Of a stretch of 64,000 nucleotides of DNA, positions 17,590 through 24,497 are shown one piece after another. Position numbers and translations under genes: made by a program. The notes beneath the pieces are model-generated. The model was not told the DNA's origin. It saw only the letters and a list, made by a program, of their open reading frames with translations, and did no database searches. The first letter of the stretch is position 1. Every line of letters begins with the position of its first letter. This stretch comes from JAODBQ01 sp038213195 (GTDB taxonomy: Bacteria > Actinomycetota > Acidimicrobiia > Acidimicrobiales > Ilumatobacteraceae), in NCBI GenBank assembly GCA_038213195.1, contig JBBQTN010000001.1, positions 10,758-74,757 of the forward strand. Direction: 5' to 3'.

Positions 17590-17843
17590 TGCTGACCGAT
17601 GGGCACGTCGTGCTGCGCGGTTCGCCGATCTGCAGCCCCCCGGCCGACGAGTGTCGCCGGGATGTCTCCCCGGTCGAACGAGACGGAAGCGGGCGGAATT
17701 GGGGCTGTCCATCTTGTGGGCCGGAAGGCTGCAGATGGGCGAACGGGACGCAGGTTTCGTGCACTCGGTGTTGCCTCGTTCCTCCTTCGTTGGTCGATCT
17801 CGTGGATGGTCGTTGTCAATCGGCAGGCGGCGCGTCGGTTCAC
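17586..17843 (-). CDS. 85-codon ORF tightly coupled between mraZ and rsmH, unrecognised
   Basis: It starts with GTG on the mraZ stop (GTGA) and stops with TGA on the rsmH GTG (GTGA), filling the 268-nt gap between mraZ and the rsmH ATG. The product begins VNRRAACRLTTTIHEID, is rich in Arg/Ala/Pro, and has no membrane helix or motif I recognise. No Shine-Dalgarno. It may be a real small protein or a long version of the micro-ORF bridges seen elsewhere in this window. Other reading frames here are also open, so coding is not proven. Confidence 0.35.
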   Translation of the reverse strand: MNRRAACRLTTTIHEIDQRRRNEATPSARNLRPVRPSAAFRPTRWTAPIPPASVSFDRGDIPATLVGRGAADRRTAQHDVPIGQQ

Positions 17844-18259
17844 TCCTCGCCGCCGGCCAGCTCGTCGTCTCCGGCGGTCTCGATGCGCCGGCGGCGCTCG
17901 GGTTCCCAGATCTCGAGACGGTCGAAGTTGCCGGTGACGAGCACGGTGTGCTCGAGCGGGATCTCGGCGTATGTCCGCAGCGCGTCGTCGAGCTTCACCC
18001 GACCCTGGCGATCGAGCGTGACGAGCGCCGCGGTCCCAGCGAGGGAGCGGCGGGTGTTACGACTCGCCTCGCCACGCCGCACCGCCTCCATCGTCTCCAT
18101 CGCGTCGCGCTCGAAGGTCTCGGCAGGGATGACCTCGATGCACTTGTCCATCCCCTTGGCGAGGTAGCAGTGCTCGCCGAGCAGGTTGCGGAAAGCCGCA
18201 GGCAAGGCGAGCCGCCCCTTGTCGTCGAGCTGGCGCTCGTGCGTCCCGACGAACAACAA
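17840..18259 (-). CDS. mraZ: MraZ, DNA-binding regulator of the dcw cluster
   Basis: 139 aa. Two SpoVT/AbrB-like halves: the first begins VGTHERQLDDKGRLALPAAF, the second LVTLDRQGRVKLDDALR; both carry the family D-x-(K/Q)-GR core. MraZ is a ring-forming repressor of its own operon in model bacteria. Start is TTG (18259, first of two consecutive TTG), set by AAGGAGG 9 nt upstream. Three boxes matching the known MraZ repeat lie just downstream of its promoter -10. A longer open frame upstream overlaps the control region and is rejected. Confidence 0.93.
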   Translation of the reverse strand: MLFVGTHERQLDDKGRLALPAAFRNLLGEHCYLAKGMDKCIEVIPAETFERDAMETMEAVRRGEASRNTRRSLAGTAALVTLDRQGRVKLDDALRTYAEIPLEHTVLVTGNFDRLEIWEPERRRRIETAGDDELAGGEE

Positions 18260-18343
18260 GCGCCTCAGCCTCCTTCCCTGCTCGCATCGACGGTCTGCCG
18301 CCGCATGGACCCTGCATGCCGGTGCGGAGCGAGATGGACGTGT

Positions 18344-18368
18344 CGCCACTTCTCCCCACGCGTCGCCA
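18344..18368 (-). promoter_or_regulatory. Putative MraZ operator: three TGG boxes at 10-bp period
   Basis: On the minus strand TGGCG-N5-TGGGG-N5-TGGCG, with boxes beginning at 18368, 18358 and 18348. The published E. coli MraZ site is three TGGGN repeats with 5-nt spacers, the same period. The array starts in the -10 region, as expected for autorepression. Confidence 0.6.
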
Positions 18369-18397
18369 TTCTGGTCCCCCGTACCCCCCAAAGTCAA
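18368..18397 (-). promoter_or_regulatory. Predicted mraZ/dcw promoter
   Basis: TTGACT (18397-18392), 18-nt spacer, CAGAAT (18373-18368). This would give a leader of about 100 nt ending in the mraZ Shine-Dalgarno. The spacer is G-rich. Confidence 0.55.
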
Positions 18398-18474
18398 CCA
18401 CTCTCCCCCATATCTCCCCCCGATCCCCCTGCGCACCATCACACGCCGGCGCGGAACCCGCCCCCACGACCCCG

Positions 18475-18519
18475 GGTGGGCGCGAGCTGTGCCTGGCTTC
18501 GGCACACACCGCGCCCACC
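18475..18519. repeat. 45-bp hairpin repeat, copy 1
   Basis: The ends GGTGGGCGCG and CGCGCCCACC are perfectly complementary around a 25-nt loop. It matches copy 2 with only two differences. It lies between the lipoate-ligase-like gene and the mraZ promoter. No T-run follows it, so a classical terminator is unlikely. Confidence 0.8.
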
Positions 18520-18536
18520 CCGAGTGGCTCCGACGA

Positions 18537-18581
18537 GGTGGGCGCGAGCTGCGCCTGGCCTCGGCACACACCGCGCCCACC
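18537..18581. repeat. 45-bp hairpin repeat, copy 2
   Basis: Same 10-bp perfect inverted ends as copy 1, offset by 62 bp. The two substitutions fall in the loop, so the stems are conserved. It resembles REP/BIME-type dispersed hairpins. Confidence 0.8.
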
Positions 18582-18638
18582 CCCGCGCGCACCGGGCGCA
18601 CGGGCCCGGGCAGGGGCGGCCCTGGTCGGACGAGATGG

Positions 18639-19304
18639 TTACGGGAGGGCGGCGAGGAGGGCGGCGCTCACGGCGGCCGGGGAGGCGTCGATCGCCGCAA
18701 CGAGCGGGGCCAGCTCGACGGGCGTCGGGCGCGGAGCTGCGGTGAGGGCGGCGACGAGCTCGGGACGCCAGCGCACGTGGCACATCGTCTGGAACCTCGC
18801 CCAGTCACGCGTCCGGCGTTGAGCGACCCCGACGAGCTTGCGACCCGCTGGATCGGTGACCTCCCCGGACCCGAGGCCGGCGAAGCACACGGCGGAGGAC
18901 CACGGGGTTCGCACGAGCGGACCGGTGTGGACGGTCGACTGCGCGTCCAGCGAGGCGAGTGCCGCCGACCACGTCTGCCCGACCCAGTGCATCGATCTGG
19001 CGACGTCGTCGTCCCACAACGGGTCGCCGACGCCGACCACGAGGTCGACCCACACGACCTCGCCCGGCATCATCAGCACGGCGCCGCCGCCGCTGCGGCG
19101 CCGCACGACGGACACTCCGAGCGCGTCGGCGACCCGCGCGTCGACCGCGTCGGCGCGCTGCGCGGACCCGAGCACGAGCGCCGGCCCGGCGACCTCGAAC
19201 ACCCAGGCCAGCCGCGACGCGCCAGAAGAGCCGTCGGGGAGGCGGGCGTGGAAGGTCGCCGCGTCGCCGGCGATGTGCTCGACGTGCCAGGCCGAAGCCG
19301 TCAT
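18639..19304 (-). CDS. Lipoate--protein ligase/biotinyl-transferase family protein
   Basis: 221 aa with the LplA/LipB/BPL fold signature: RRRSGGGAVLMMPGEVVWVDL (donor-binding loop) and GRKLVGVAQRRTRDWARFQ with the conserved lysine. Family members attach or transfer lipoyl, octanoyl or biotinyl groups to acyl-carrier domains. At this length it lacks the LplA accessory domain, so it could be an octanoyltransferase (LipM/LipL-like) rather than a true ligase; substrate is not readable from sequence. It lies upstream of the mraZ control region. Confidence 0.75.
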   Translation of the reverse strand: MTASAWHVEHIAGDAATFHARLPDGSSGASRLAWVFEVAGPALVLGSAQRADAVDARVADALGVSVVRRRSGGGAVLMMPGEVVWVDLVVGVGDPLWDDDVARSMHWVGQTWSAALASLDAQSTVHTGPLVRTPWSSAVCFAGLGSGEVTDPAGRKLVGVAQRRTRDWARFQTMCHVRWRPELVAALTAAPRPTPVELAPLVAAIDASPAAVSAALLAALP

Positions 19305-19347
19305 CGTTGGATCGGACCCGACGGCGTCGGACGCCGACCGAGCGCCG

Positions 19348-19845
19348 TCAGCTGGCGCGGGCGAGGTACGGCTTCCAGGCCTCGGGGACGCGGGCGACAG
19401 AGATCGTCACCCACGCCAGCTCCTTCGGTGCGTGCGCCGGACGGGCGAGATCCATCCCCGCCTCGATGGGCGTGCGGTCGCGCTTGCGCAGGTTGCAGGG
19501 ACGGCAGGCGGCCGCGACGTTCTCCCAGTCGTGCTGTCCGCCGCGGGAGCGGGGCATGATGTGGTCGATCGAATCGGCGAGGTTGCCGCAGTACTGGCAG
19601 ACGTGGTTGTCGCGGGCGAACACCGCACGGCGCGACAACGCCGTGCGCCGGTGGTACGGCACCTTGACCACGTAGCGCAAGCGGATCACGATCGGGTTGG
19701 GCACGCTCAGGGACTCGGAGTGCAGCTCCGTCCCGTCGTCCTCGACGATGTCGGCCTTGTCGGCCAGGACCAGGCACGCGGCGCGCCGCGACGGCACCAC
19801 AGAAAGCGGCTCATACGTTGCGTTCAAGACCAGCGCGCTCCGCAT
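19348..19845 (-). CDS. HNH endonuclease family protein
   Basis: 165 aa. The C-terminal half carries a zinc-ribbon HNH: VCQYC, then DHIMPRSRGGQHDWENVAAACRPCN. The N-terminal region (LVLNATYEPLSVV) matches the widespread actinobacterial HNH family often annotated near core genes. The cellular target is unknown; no phage or restriction genes flank it. The ATG is preceded by a -10-like TAGGGT at 6 nt, so a leaderless start is likely. Confidence 0.85.
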   Translation of the reverse strand: MRSALVLNATYEPLSVVPSRRAACLVLADKADIVEDDGTELHSESLSVPNPIVIRLRYVVKVPYHRRTALSRRAVFARDNHVCQYCGNLADSIDHIMPRSRGGQHDWENVAAACRPCNLRKRDRTPIEAGMDLARPAHAPKELAWVTISVARVPEAWKPYLARAS

Positions 19846-19851
19846 GCGGAG

Positions 19852-19857
19852 ACCCTA
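19852..19857 (-). promoter_or_regulatory. -10 element of a leaderless HNH gene promoter
   Basis: TAGGGT on the minus strand, 6 nt before the HNH ATG. It coincides with the stop of a short open frame from the upstream gene. Confidence 0.45.
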
Positions 19858-19886
19858 CCGACCACTCTGAGCAGGGTGCGTGCAAT

Positions 19887-20135
19887 TCATCGGTCTTGGA
19901 GCTTGCACCACGCGAGGTAGTTGAGCACATCCGCTGCCGCCACCGGACGAGAGGCGTCGCCGTACTGGGTGACCAGCCGGAAGCGGAGGTACTCCGCGGG
20001 AGGCACAGGCAGGAACGGTCGTCGGTGCCACCATCCCGCCGGCGTCGTGCGGTGCCACTGCCGCAGCGCGCTGCGCCACAACGCCGGCCTCGCCAGGATG
20101 GCGGCTCCGACCTCGGCCATCCGGCGCGCGCTCAA
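19887..20135 (-). CDS. Small conserved-type protein with a GWWHRRPFLP motif
   Basis: 82 aa from TTG 20135 (TTGA overlap with the acyl-CoA dehydrogenase stop), or 77 aa from ATG 20120. Core features are PAGWWHRRPFLPVPPAEYLRF, then RLVTQYGD and a C-terminal VLNYLAWCK. I recognise the pattern from uncharacterised actinobacterial proteins; no function is known to me. Coupling to the dehydrogenase suggests a shared role, perhaps in acyl-CoA metabolism (inference). Confidence 0.7.
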   Translation of the reverse strand: MSARRMAEVGAAILARPALWRSALRQWHRTTPAGWWHRRPFLPVPPAEYLRFRLVTQYGDASRPVAAADVLNYLAWCKLQDR

Positions 20136-21346
20136 CGCGGTTCCTTCGGCAGACCGAGGACCATCTCGCCGATGATGTTGCGCTGGATCTGCGAGGACCC
20201 GGCGTAGATCGTGCCGGCGCGTGCGTTGAGGAAGGTGCCCACCCAGCTCCACGAGCTGTTCGGGGCACCGGCGTCGTCGGCCTGGAACGCCGACGACGGG
20301 CGCCGGCCCGACGGTACGAGCGCTTCCGCGCCGAGGATGTCCACCGCGAGCTCGGTGACGAGACGGTGGTACTCGCTCCAGTAGAGCTTCGAGATGGCTC
20401 CGTCCGGCCCCGGGTGGTGTCCCTGGAGGAAGCGGGTCAGCACGCGCATCCCGTTGTAGCGCATGATCTGGACCCTGCCGTAGGCCCACGCAAGGCGTTG
20501 GCGGATGACAGGATCGTCGGCGACGCCACGTTCCCTGGCGAGCAGCAACAGCCGGTCGAACTCGCCCTGGAAGCGGATCGGCACCGTCGCCGCGGCCTCG
20601 CCGCGCTCGAAGCCGAGCAGCGTCATCGCCACGGCCCACCCGTTGTTCAACCCGCCGACGATCTCGTTCTTCGGTGCGGTCGCATCGGTGTAGAAGACCT
20701 CGTTGAACTCGCTCTCACCCGAGATCATCCTGATCGGGCGGACCTCGATGCCGCCTTGGCGCATGTCGACCAGCATGAACGAGATGCCCTTGTGTCGCGG
20801 CGCGTCGGGATCGGTGCGCACCAGCGTGAAGATGTGGTCGGCGAGATGACCGGCCGACGTCCAGATCTTCTGGCCGTTGAGCACCCACTGGTCGCCGTCG
20901 AGCACCGCCTTCAACGCCACGTTGGACAGGTCGCTGCCGGCGTTCGGCTCCGAGTACCCCTGGCACCAGGTGTCTGCGCCGGACAGGATGCGCGGCAGGT
21001 AGTGCGCCTTCTGCTCCTCGGTGCCCCACTGCAACAGCGTGTTGCCGAGCATCTGGATGCCGAAGCCGTCGTTCGGCCCGCCGGTCGGCACACCCGCCTT
21101 GGTGAACTCCTCAGCGAGGATCACCTGCTCGAGCGACGAGAGGCCCGCGCCGCCGTACGCGGTCGGCCAACCGGGGGCGAGGTAGCCGCCCGCGTACAAC
21201 GTCGCCCGCCACTCCCGGACGAACGCATCGAGCTCTTCGCCCTCCAGCTTGCCGATCCCGCCCCACTTCGGTGGGAGCTTCTCGGCGAGGAACGCAAGGA
21301 CCTTCTCGCGATACGCGTCCGCCTCTGCCGTGTACGTGGGCTGCAT
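20132..21346 (-). CDS. Acyl-CoA dehydrogenase family protein
   Basis: 404 aa. FAD and substrate motifs typical of the family: CQGYSEPNAGSDLSNV, WVLNGQKIWTSAG, GYGR-like AWAYGRVQIM and the C-terminal YAGSSQIQRNIIGEMVLGLP. In medium-chain enzymes the catalytic glutamate sits in YEGT; here it is YAGS, so the base must lie elsewhere (as in isovaleryl-CoA-type enzymes), be in a partner subunit, or be lost. Similar actinobacterial FadE proteins act on acyl or steroid side-chain CoA esters. Leaderless start: TAGCCT 7 nt before ATG. Confidence 0.85.
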   Translation of the reverse strand: MQPTYTAEADAYREKVLAFLAEKLPPKWGGIGKLEGEELDAFVREWRATLYAGGYLAPGWPTAYGGAGLSSLEQVILAEEFTKAGVPTGGPNDGFGIQMLGNTLLQWGTEEQKAHYLPRILSGADTWCQGYSEPNAGSDLSNVALKAVLDGDQWVLNGQKIWTSAGHLADHIFTLVRTDPDAPRHKGISFMLVDMRQGGIEVRPIRMISGESEFNEVFYTDATAPKNEIVGGLNNGWAVAMTLLGFERGEAAATVPIRFQGEFDRLLLLARERGVADDPVIRQRLAWAYGRVQIMRYNGMRVLTRFLQGHHPGPDGAISKLYWSEYHRLVTELAVDILGAEALVPSGRRPSSAFQADDAGAPNSSWSWVGTFLNARAGTIYAGSSQIQRNIIGEMVLGLPKEPR

Positions 21347-21353
21347 GGAGAGG

Positions 21354-21359
21354 AGGCTA
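21354..21359 (-). promoter_or_regulatory. -10 element of a leaderless acyl-CoA dehydrogenase promoter
   Basis: TAGCCT on the minus strand, 7 nt before ATG 21346; same spacing as divIVA and rnpB. Confidence 0.5.
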
Positions 21360-21456
21360 GAGGCCGGGGTGGGTCCCCGTCGATGGTCGGGACTGGGCTC
21401 CGCTGCGCTTCGCCCGCTCCCGTTCTGCGGCTCGTCGCTGGCGCTTGCCTCGCCGC

Positions 21457-22305
21457 CTACAGGCGGACGTGGGCGAGGGCGGCCGCCCCGGCGAGGGGGG
21501 CGAGGGCGCCGAGGCCGGCGGGGACGACGCGGAAGCCGGCGATGAACGGCAGCTTCGCCCGACGGTCGACCTCGGCTTGCGCGGAGCTGAAGAACGGCTC
21601 GCCGAACCCGAGCGCCACCGACCCGCCAATGACCGCCAACTTCAGGTCGCAGATCGCGGCCAGCGAGGCCAGGGCGCGACCCATCAGCGTCCCGGTGCGC
21701 TCGACGATGGCGATCGGGGCGCGCTGGGGCGGCCGGCCGGTCTCCTGTTCGATCGCAGGCCCGCTGCAGTAGGCCTCCAGGCACCCCCTCCCTCCGCACG
21801 CGCACTCGCGGCCGGCCGGCTCGACGACGATGTGGCCGAGGTGGCCGGCGTTGCCGAGCCGCCCGTGCAGCAACCGTCCACCGCTCACCAGACCGCCACC
21901 GACCCCAGTGCCCATCACCACGCCGACGAAGTCGCGCACGCCGACGGCCGCACCGCACCACGCCTCGCCGAGCGCCAGCGCCTTGGCGTCGTTGTCGACG
22001 ACGACCGGGAGCTGGGTCAGCTCCTCGACCTCTGCGGCGAGCGGGAAGCGCTGCCACGTCGGGATGTGCAAGGGGGAGACCTGGCGCCCGTCGGGATCCA
22101 TCGGGCCGCCACAACCGACGCCGCACCCCACCGGATCGGACGGCGCAGCCGCGAGCACCCGCAGCACCAGCCGGGACAGCGCGGGCCACACATCCCGCGG
22201 GGGTGTGGCAATGCGATCACGCAGCAGGACGGTGCCGTGCTCGTCGACGATCCCCGCAGCGAGCTTCGTACCCCCGACATCGATCGCGAGGTAGCAGCGG
22301 GGCAC
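21457..22305 (-). CDS. ROK family sugar kinase (glucokinase-like)
   Basis: 282 aa from GTG 22305. Phosphate loop LAIDVGGTKLAAGI, catalytic VDNDAKALALGE, and the ROK zinc site GHIVVEPAGRECACGGRGCLE. It phosphorylates a hexose, probably glucose, but some ROK members are N-acetylhexosamine kinases or regulators; no DNA-binding domain is present, so it is an enzyme. ATG 22335 is an alternative start, but TACCGT 7 nt before GTG 22305, identical to the promoter of the ACT gene at 41.5 kb, favours GTG. Confidence 0.85.
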   Translation of the reverse strand: MPRCYLAIDVGGTKLAAGIVDEHGTVLLRDRIATPPRDVWPALSRLVLRVLAAAPSDPVGCGVGCGGPMDPDGRQVSPLHIPTWQRFPLAAEVEELTQLPVVVDNDAKALALGEAWCGAAVGVRDFVGVVMGTGVGGGLVSGGRLLHGRLGNAGHLGHIVVEPAGRECACGGRGCLEAYCSGPAIEQETGRPPQRAPIAIVERTGTLMGRALASLAAICDLKLAVIGGSVALGFGEPFFSSAQAEVDRRAKLPFIAGFRVVPAGLGALAPLAGAAALAHVRL

Positions 22306-22312
22306 GGCGGCG

Positions 22313-22318
22313 ACGGTA
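22313..22318 (-). promoter_or_regulatory. -10 element of a leaderless ROK kinase promoter
   Basis: TACCGT, 7 nt before GTG 22305. The 16-mer TACCGTCGCCGCCGTG (promoter plus start) recurs exactly at the ACT-domain gene. Confidence 0.5.
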
Positions 22319-22350
22319 GCTCGTGAACGACGCATCCTTCGGGTGGCGTC

Positions 22351-22356
22351 TACCCT
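22351..22356 (+). promoter_or_regulatory. -10 element of a leaderless moxR promoter
   Basis: TACCCT, 6 nt before the moxR GTG. No -35 or Shine-Dalgarno is visible. Confidence 0.45.
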
Positions 22357-22362
22357 GGCAGC

Positions 22363-23328
22363 GTGACGGCGCTGCAGTCCAACCCTTCTCCCACCTTCGC
22401 CTCACTCTTCGACGCAATCACGTCGAACATCGCGACGGTCGTGCACGGCAAACGAGATGCGATCGAGCTCGCCGTGGTGTGCCTCCTCGCCGAGGGCCAC
22501 CTGCTCATCGAGGACGTGCCCGGCGTCGGCAAGACGAGCCTCGCCAAGGCGCTCGCAGCGTCGATCGACTGCTCGTGGAAGCGGGTGCAGTTCACCCCCG
22601 ACCTGCTCCCCGCCGACCTCGTCGGGGTGAGCATCTACCAGCGCGCCAACGAGTCGTTCGTGTTCCAGGCGGGGCCGCTGTTCGCCAACATCGTGCTCGC
22701 TGACGAGATCAACCGGGCCTCGCCGAAGACGCAGTCGGCGCTGCTGGAAGCGATGGAGGAGCGCCAGGTGAGCGCCGACGGCGTGAGCCACCGGCTGCCC
22801 ATCCCGTTCATGGTCGTCGCCACCCAGAACCCGGTGGAGCAAGAGGGCACGTACCGTCTGCCGGAGAGCCAGCTCGACCGGTTCCTGATGCGCCTGTCGC
22901 TCGGCTACCCGGGGCGCAACGCCGAGCTGGCGATCCTCGATTCGCACGGCGCCGCCTCCGCGCTGGAGGAGATCCGCCCCGTGGTGAGCACCGCGGAGGT
23001 CCTCTCGCTGATCGCCGCCGTGCGCACCGTGCACCTCGCCCCGCCGCTCAAGGGGTACCTCGTCGACCTCTCCGAGGCGAGCCGCGCCCACCCGGCCCTC
23101 GCGCTCGGTCTGTCGCCACGCGCGACGTTGCAGCTCGCCAGGGCGACGCGGTCGCGGGCCGCGGCGCAAGGGCGCGACTACGCCACGCCCGACGACGCCA
23201 AGGCCGTCGCAGTGCCCGTGCTCGCCCATCGTGTGATGGTGCGGCCGGAGGCCGTGGCGCGAGGTTCGAGCGGCGAGACCGTCGTGCGCGAGCTGCTCGC
23301 TGCGGTTGCCGTCCCCGTAGGTCGCTGA
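22363..23328 (+). CDS. MoxR family AAA+ ATPase
   Basis: 321 aa. Walker A EDVPGVGKTSLAKAL, Walker B NIVLADEINRASPKTQSALL, sensor 1 ATQNPVEQEGTYRLPESQLDRF and a C-terminal lid domain. MoxR proteins are chaperone-like ATPases that often act with VWA or DUF58 partners. The operon MoxR-DUF58-transglutaminase is a recurrent actinobacterial unit of unknown envelope-related function. It is transcribed divergently from the ROK kinase. Confidence 0.93.
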   Translation: MTALQSNPSPTFASLFDAITSNIATVVHGKRDAIELAVVCLLAEGHLLIEDVPGVGKTSLAKALAASIDCSWKRVQFTPDLLPADLVGVSIYQRANESFVFQAGPLFANIVLADEINRASPKTQSALLEAMEERQVSADGVSHRLPIPFMVVATQNPVEQEGTYRLPESQLDRFLMRLSLGYPGRNAELAILDSHGAASALEEIRPVVSTAEVLSLIAAVRTVHLAPPLKGYLVDLSEASRAHPALALGLSPRATLQLARATRSRAAAQGRDYATPDDAKAVAVPVLAHRVMVRPEAVARGSSGETVVRELLAAVAVPVGR

Positions 23329-23331
23329 GCC

Positions 23332-24477
23332 GTGCTGACCCGCCACGGGTGGTCCGCTGTGGTCGGAGCGGCGATGACCTTCGCGATCGGTCGCGTGTTC
23401 GGTCTGATGGAGCTGTTCGTGCTCGCGGCGGGTCTCGTCGTCGCGATCATCGTCTCGCTGGTCGTGGTCCGCCGGCCGCTGCCGAGCCTTGCGGTCCAGC
23501 GGGTGGTGCGTCCATCGATGGTCGCCGTCGGTGAGCCGGCCCGCGTCGACATCCAGGTCGCCAACGTCGACCGCCGCAAGACGCCGCACGTGCAGCTGTG
23601 GGAACCCGTCGGCGACAACGGCGGCGCGCCGATGCAACTCGCACCGCTCCTGCCGGGCGAGGCCGCCAGCGCTGCGTACCGCGTGCCGACGGCACGGCGC
23701 GGCCTGCTCACCGTCGGACCGTTGCTCGCCCACCGCCGGGACGTGCTCGGTCTGTCCGCGCGGGCCACGCTGATCGCCGGCTCCGACGACGTGCTGATCG
23801 TCCCCCAGCACGTCTACCTGCCGTTCCCAGCGGCCGGCTCGGCGGGACGGCTGGGTCAGCACCTGCGGATGAAGGCGTGGGGGCAGACCGGCGGCGAGTT
23901 CCACTCGCAACGTGAGTACGTCGCCGGCGACGACCTGCGCAGGGTCAACTGGAAGGCGTCGGCACGCTCGGACGTGCTGGTCGTGCGCGAGACCGCGCTG
24001 GAGGGTGTGCGCCGCTGCACCATCGTGCTCGACACCAACGCCCGCGAGTACGACGCAGCAGCCTTCGAGCGCGCCGTGTGCGCTGCGGCGAGCGTCACGC
24101 TCAGCTCGTCGGCCACCGGCGTCTCCACCCGGCTGCTGTCGACCGGCGTGGACCTGCGCGGCCCGGAGGTCGCCAACGCCGGGCTGCGCTGGCTGGCGAC
24201 GGTCGAGCCGAACAGCGACCTGCTCGACTACACCACGCTCGGCAAGGGGGTCACGGAGGGCCTCGGGCTGGTCGTGCTGATCACCGGTTCGTCCGCCAGT
24301 CCTGCGGCGGCCTCGGCGCGCGGCGGCCTGACGCCGGACGAGACCCTGATCGTCGTGTCGATCCGCGAGGCGGACGGGCTTGGGCGGCTCTCCGTCGACG
24401 GCACGTCGCTCGACGCCCTCGCCGACAGCTGGTCCGCGCTCGTCGTCGGACGCAGCGCAGCAGGCATGCCGGCATGA
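23332..24477 (+). CDS. DUF58 domain membrane protein
   Basis: 381 aa. Two closely spaced N-terminal membrane helices (about 8-48), a beta-rich domain, and the DUF58 signature GEFHSQREYVAGDDLRRVNW followed by a VWA-like C-terminal half. It starts 3 nt after moxR. It is probably the membrane partner on which the MoxR ATPase acts (family knowledge plus context). Exact function is unknown. Confidence 0.9.
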   Translation: MLTRHGWSAVVGAAMTFAIGRVFGLMELFVLAAGLVVAIIVSLVVVRRPLPSLAVQRVVRPSMVAVGEPARVDIQVANVDRRKTPHVQLWEPVGDNGGAPMQLAPLLPGEAASAAYRVPTARRGLLTVGPLLAHRRDVLGLSARATLIAGSDDVLIVPQHVYLPFPAAGSAGRLGQHLRMKAWGQTGGEFHSQREYVAGDDLRRVNWKASARSDVLVVRETALEGVRRCTIVLDTNAREYDAAAFERAVCAAASVTLSSSATGVSTRLLSTGVDLRGPEVANAGLRWLATVEPNSDLLDYTTLGKGVTEGLGLVVLITGSSASPAAASARGGLTPDETLIVVSIREADGLGRLSVDGTSLDALADSWSALVVGRSAAGMPA

Positions 24478-24497
24478 ACGTCGCGGTGCTCGGGTGA
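24474..24497 (+). other. Micro-ORF bridge DUF58 to transglutaminase gene (7 aa)
   Basis: ATG overlaps the DUF58 TGA (ATGA); MNVAVLG; TGA overlaps the next GTG (GTGA). Confidence 0.5.

Noticed and set aside
18475..18581. The paired hairpins as a Rho-independent terminator
   Set aside because: The stems have no T-run after them on either strand, and the loops are 25 nt.
18260..18601. N-terminal extension of mraZ
   Set aside because: It would run through the promoter, operator and hairpin region. The Shine-Dalgarno at 18269-18275 fixes the TTG start.
19855..19890. 11-codon ORF starting on the stop of the small gene before the HNH gene
   Set aside because: It ends with TAG 9 nt before the HNH ATG without overlap, and its stop lies inside the -10-like TAGGGT of the HNH gene. 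It starts like a bridge but does not complete one.
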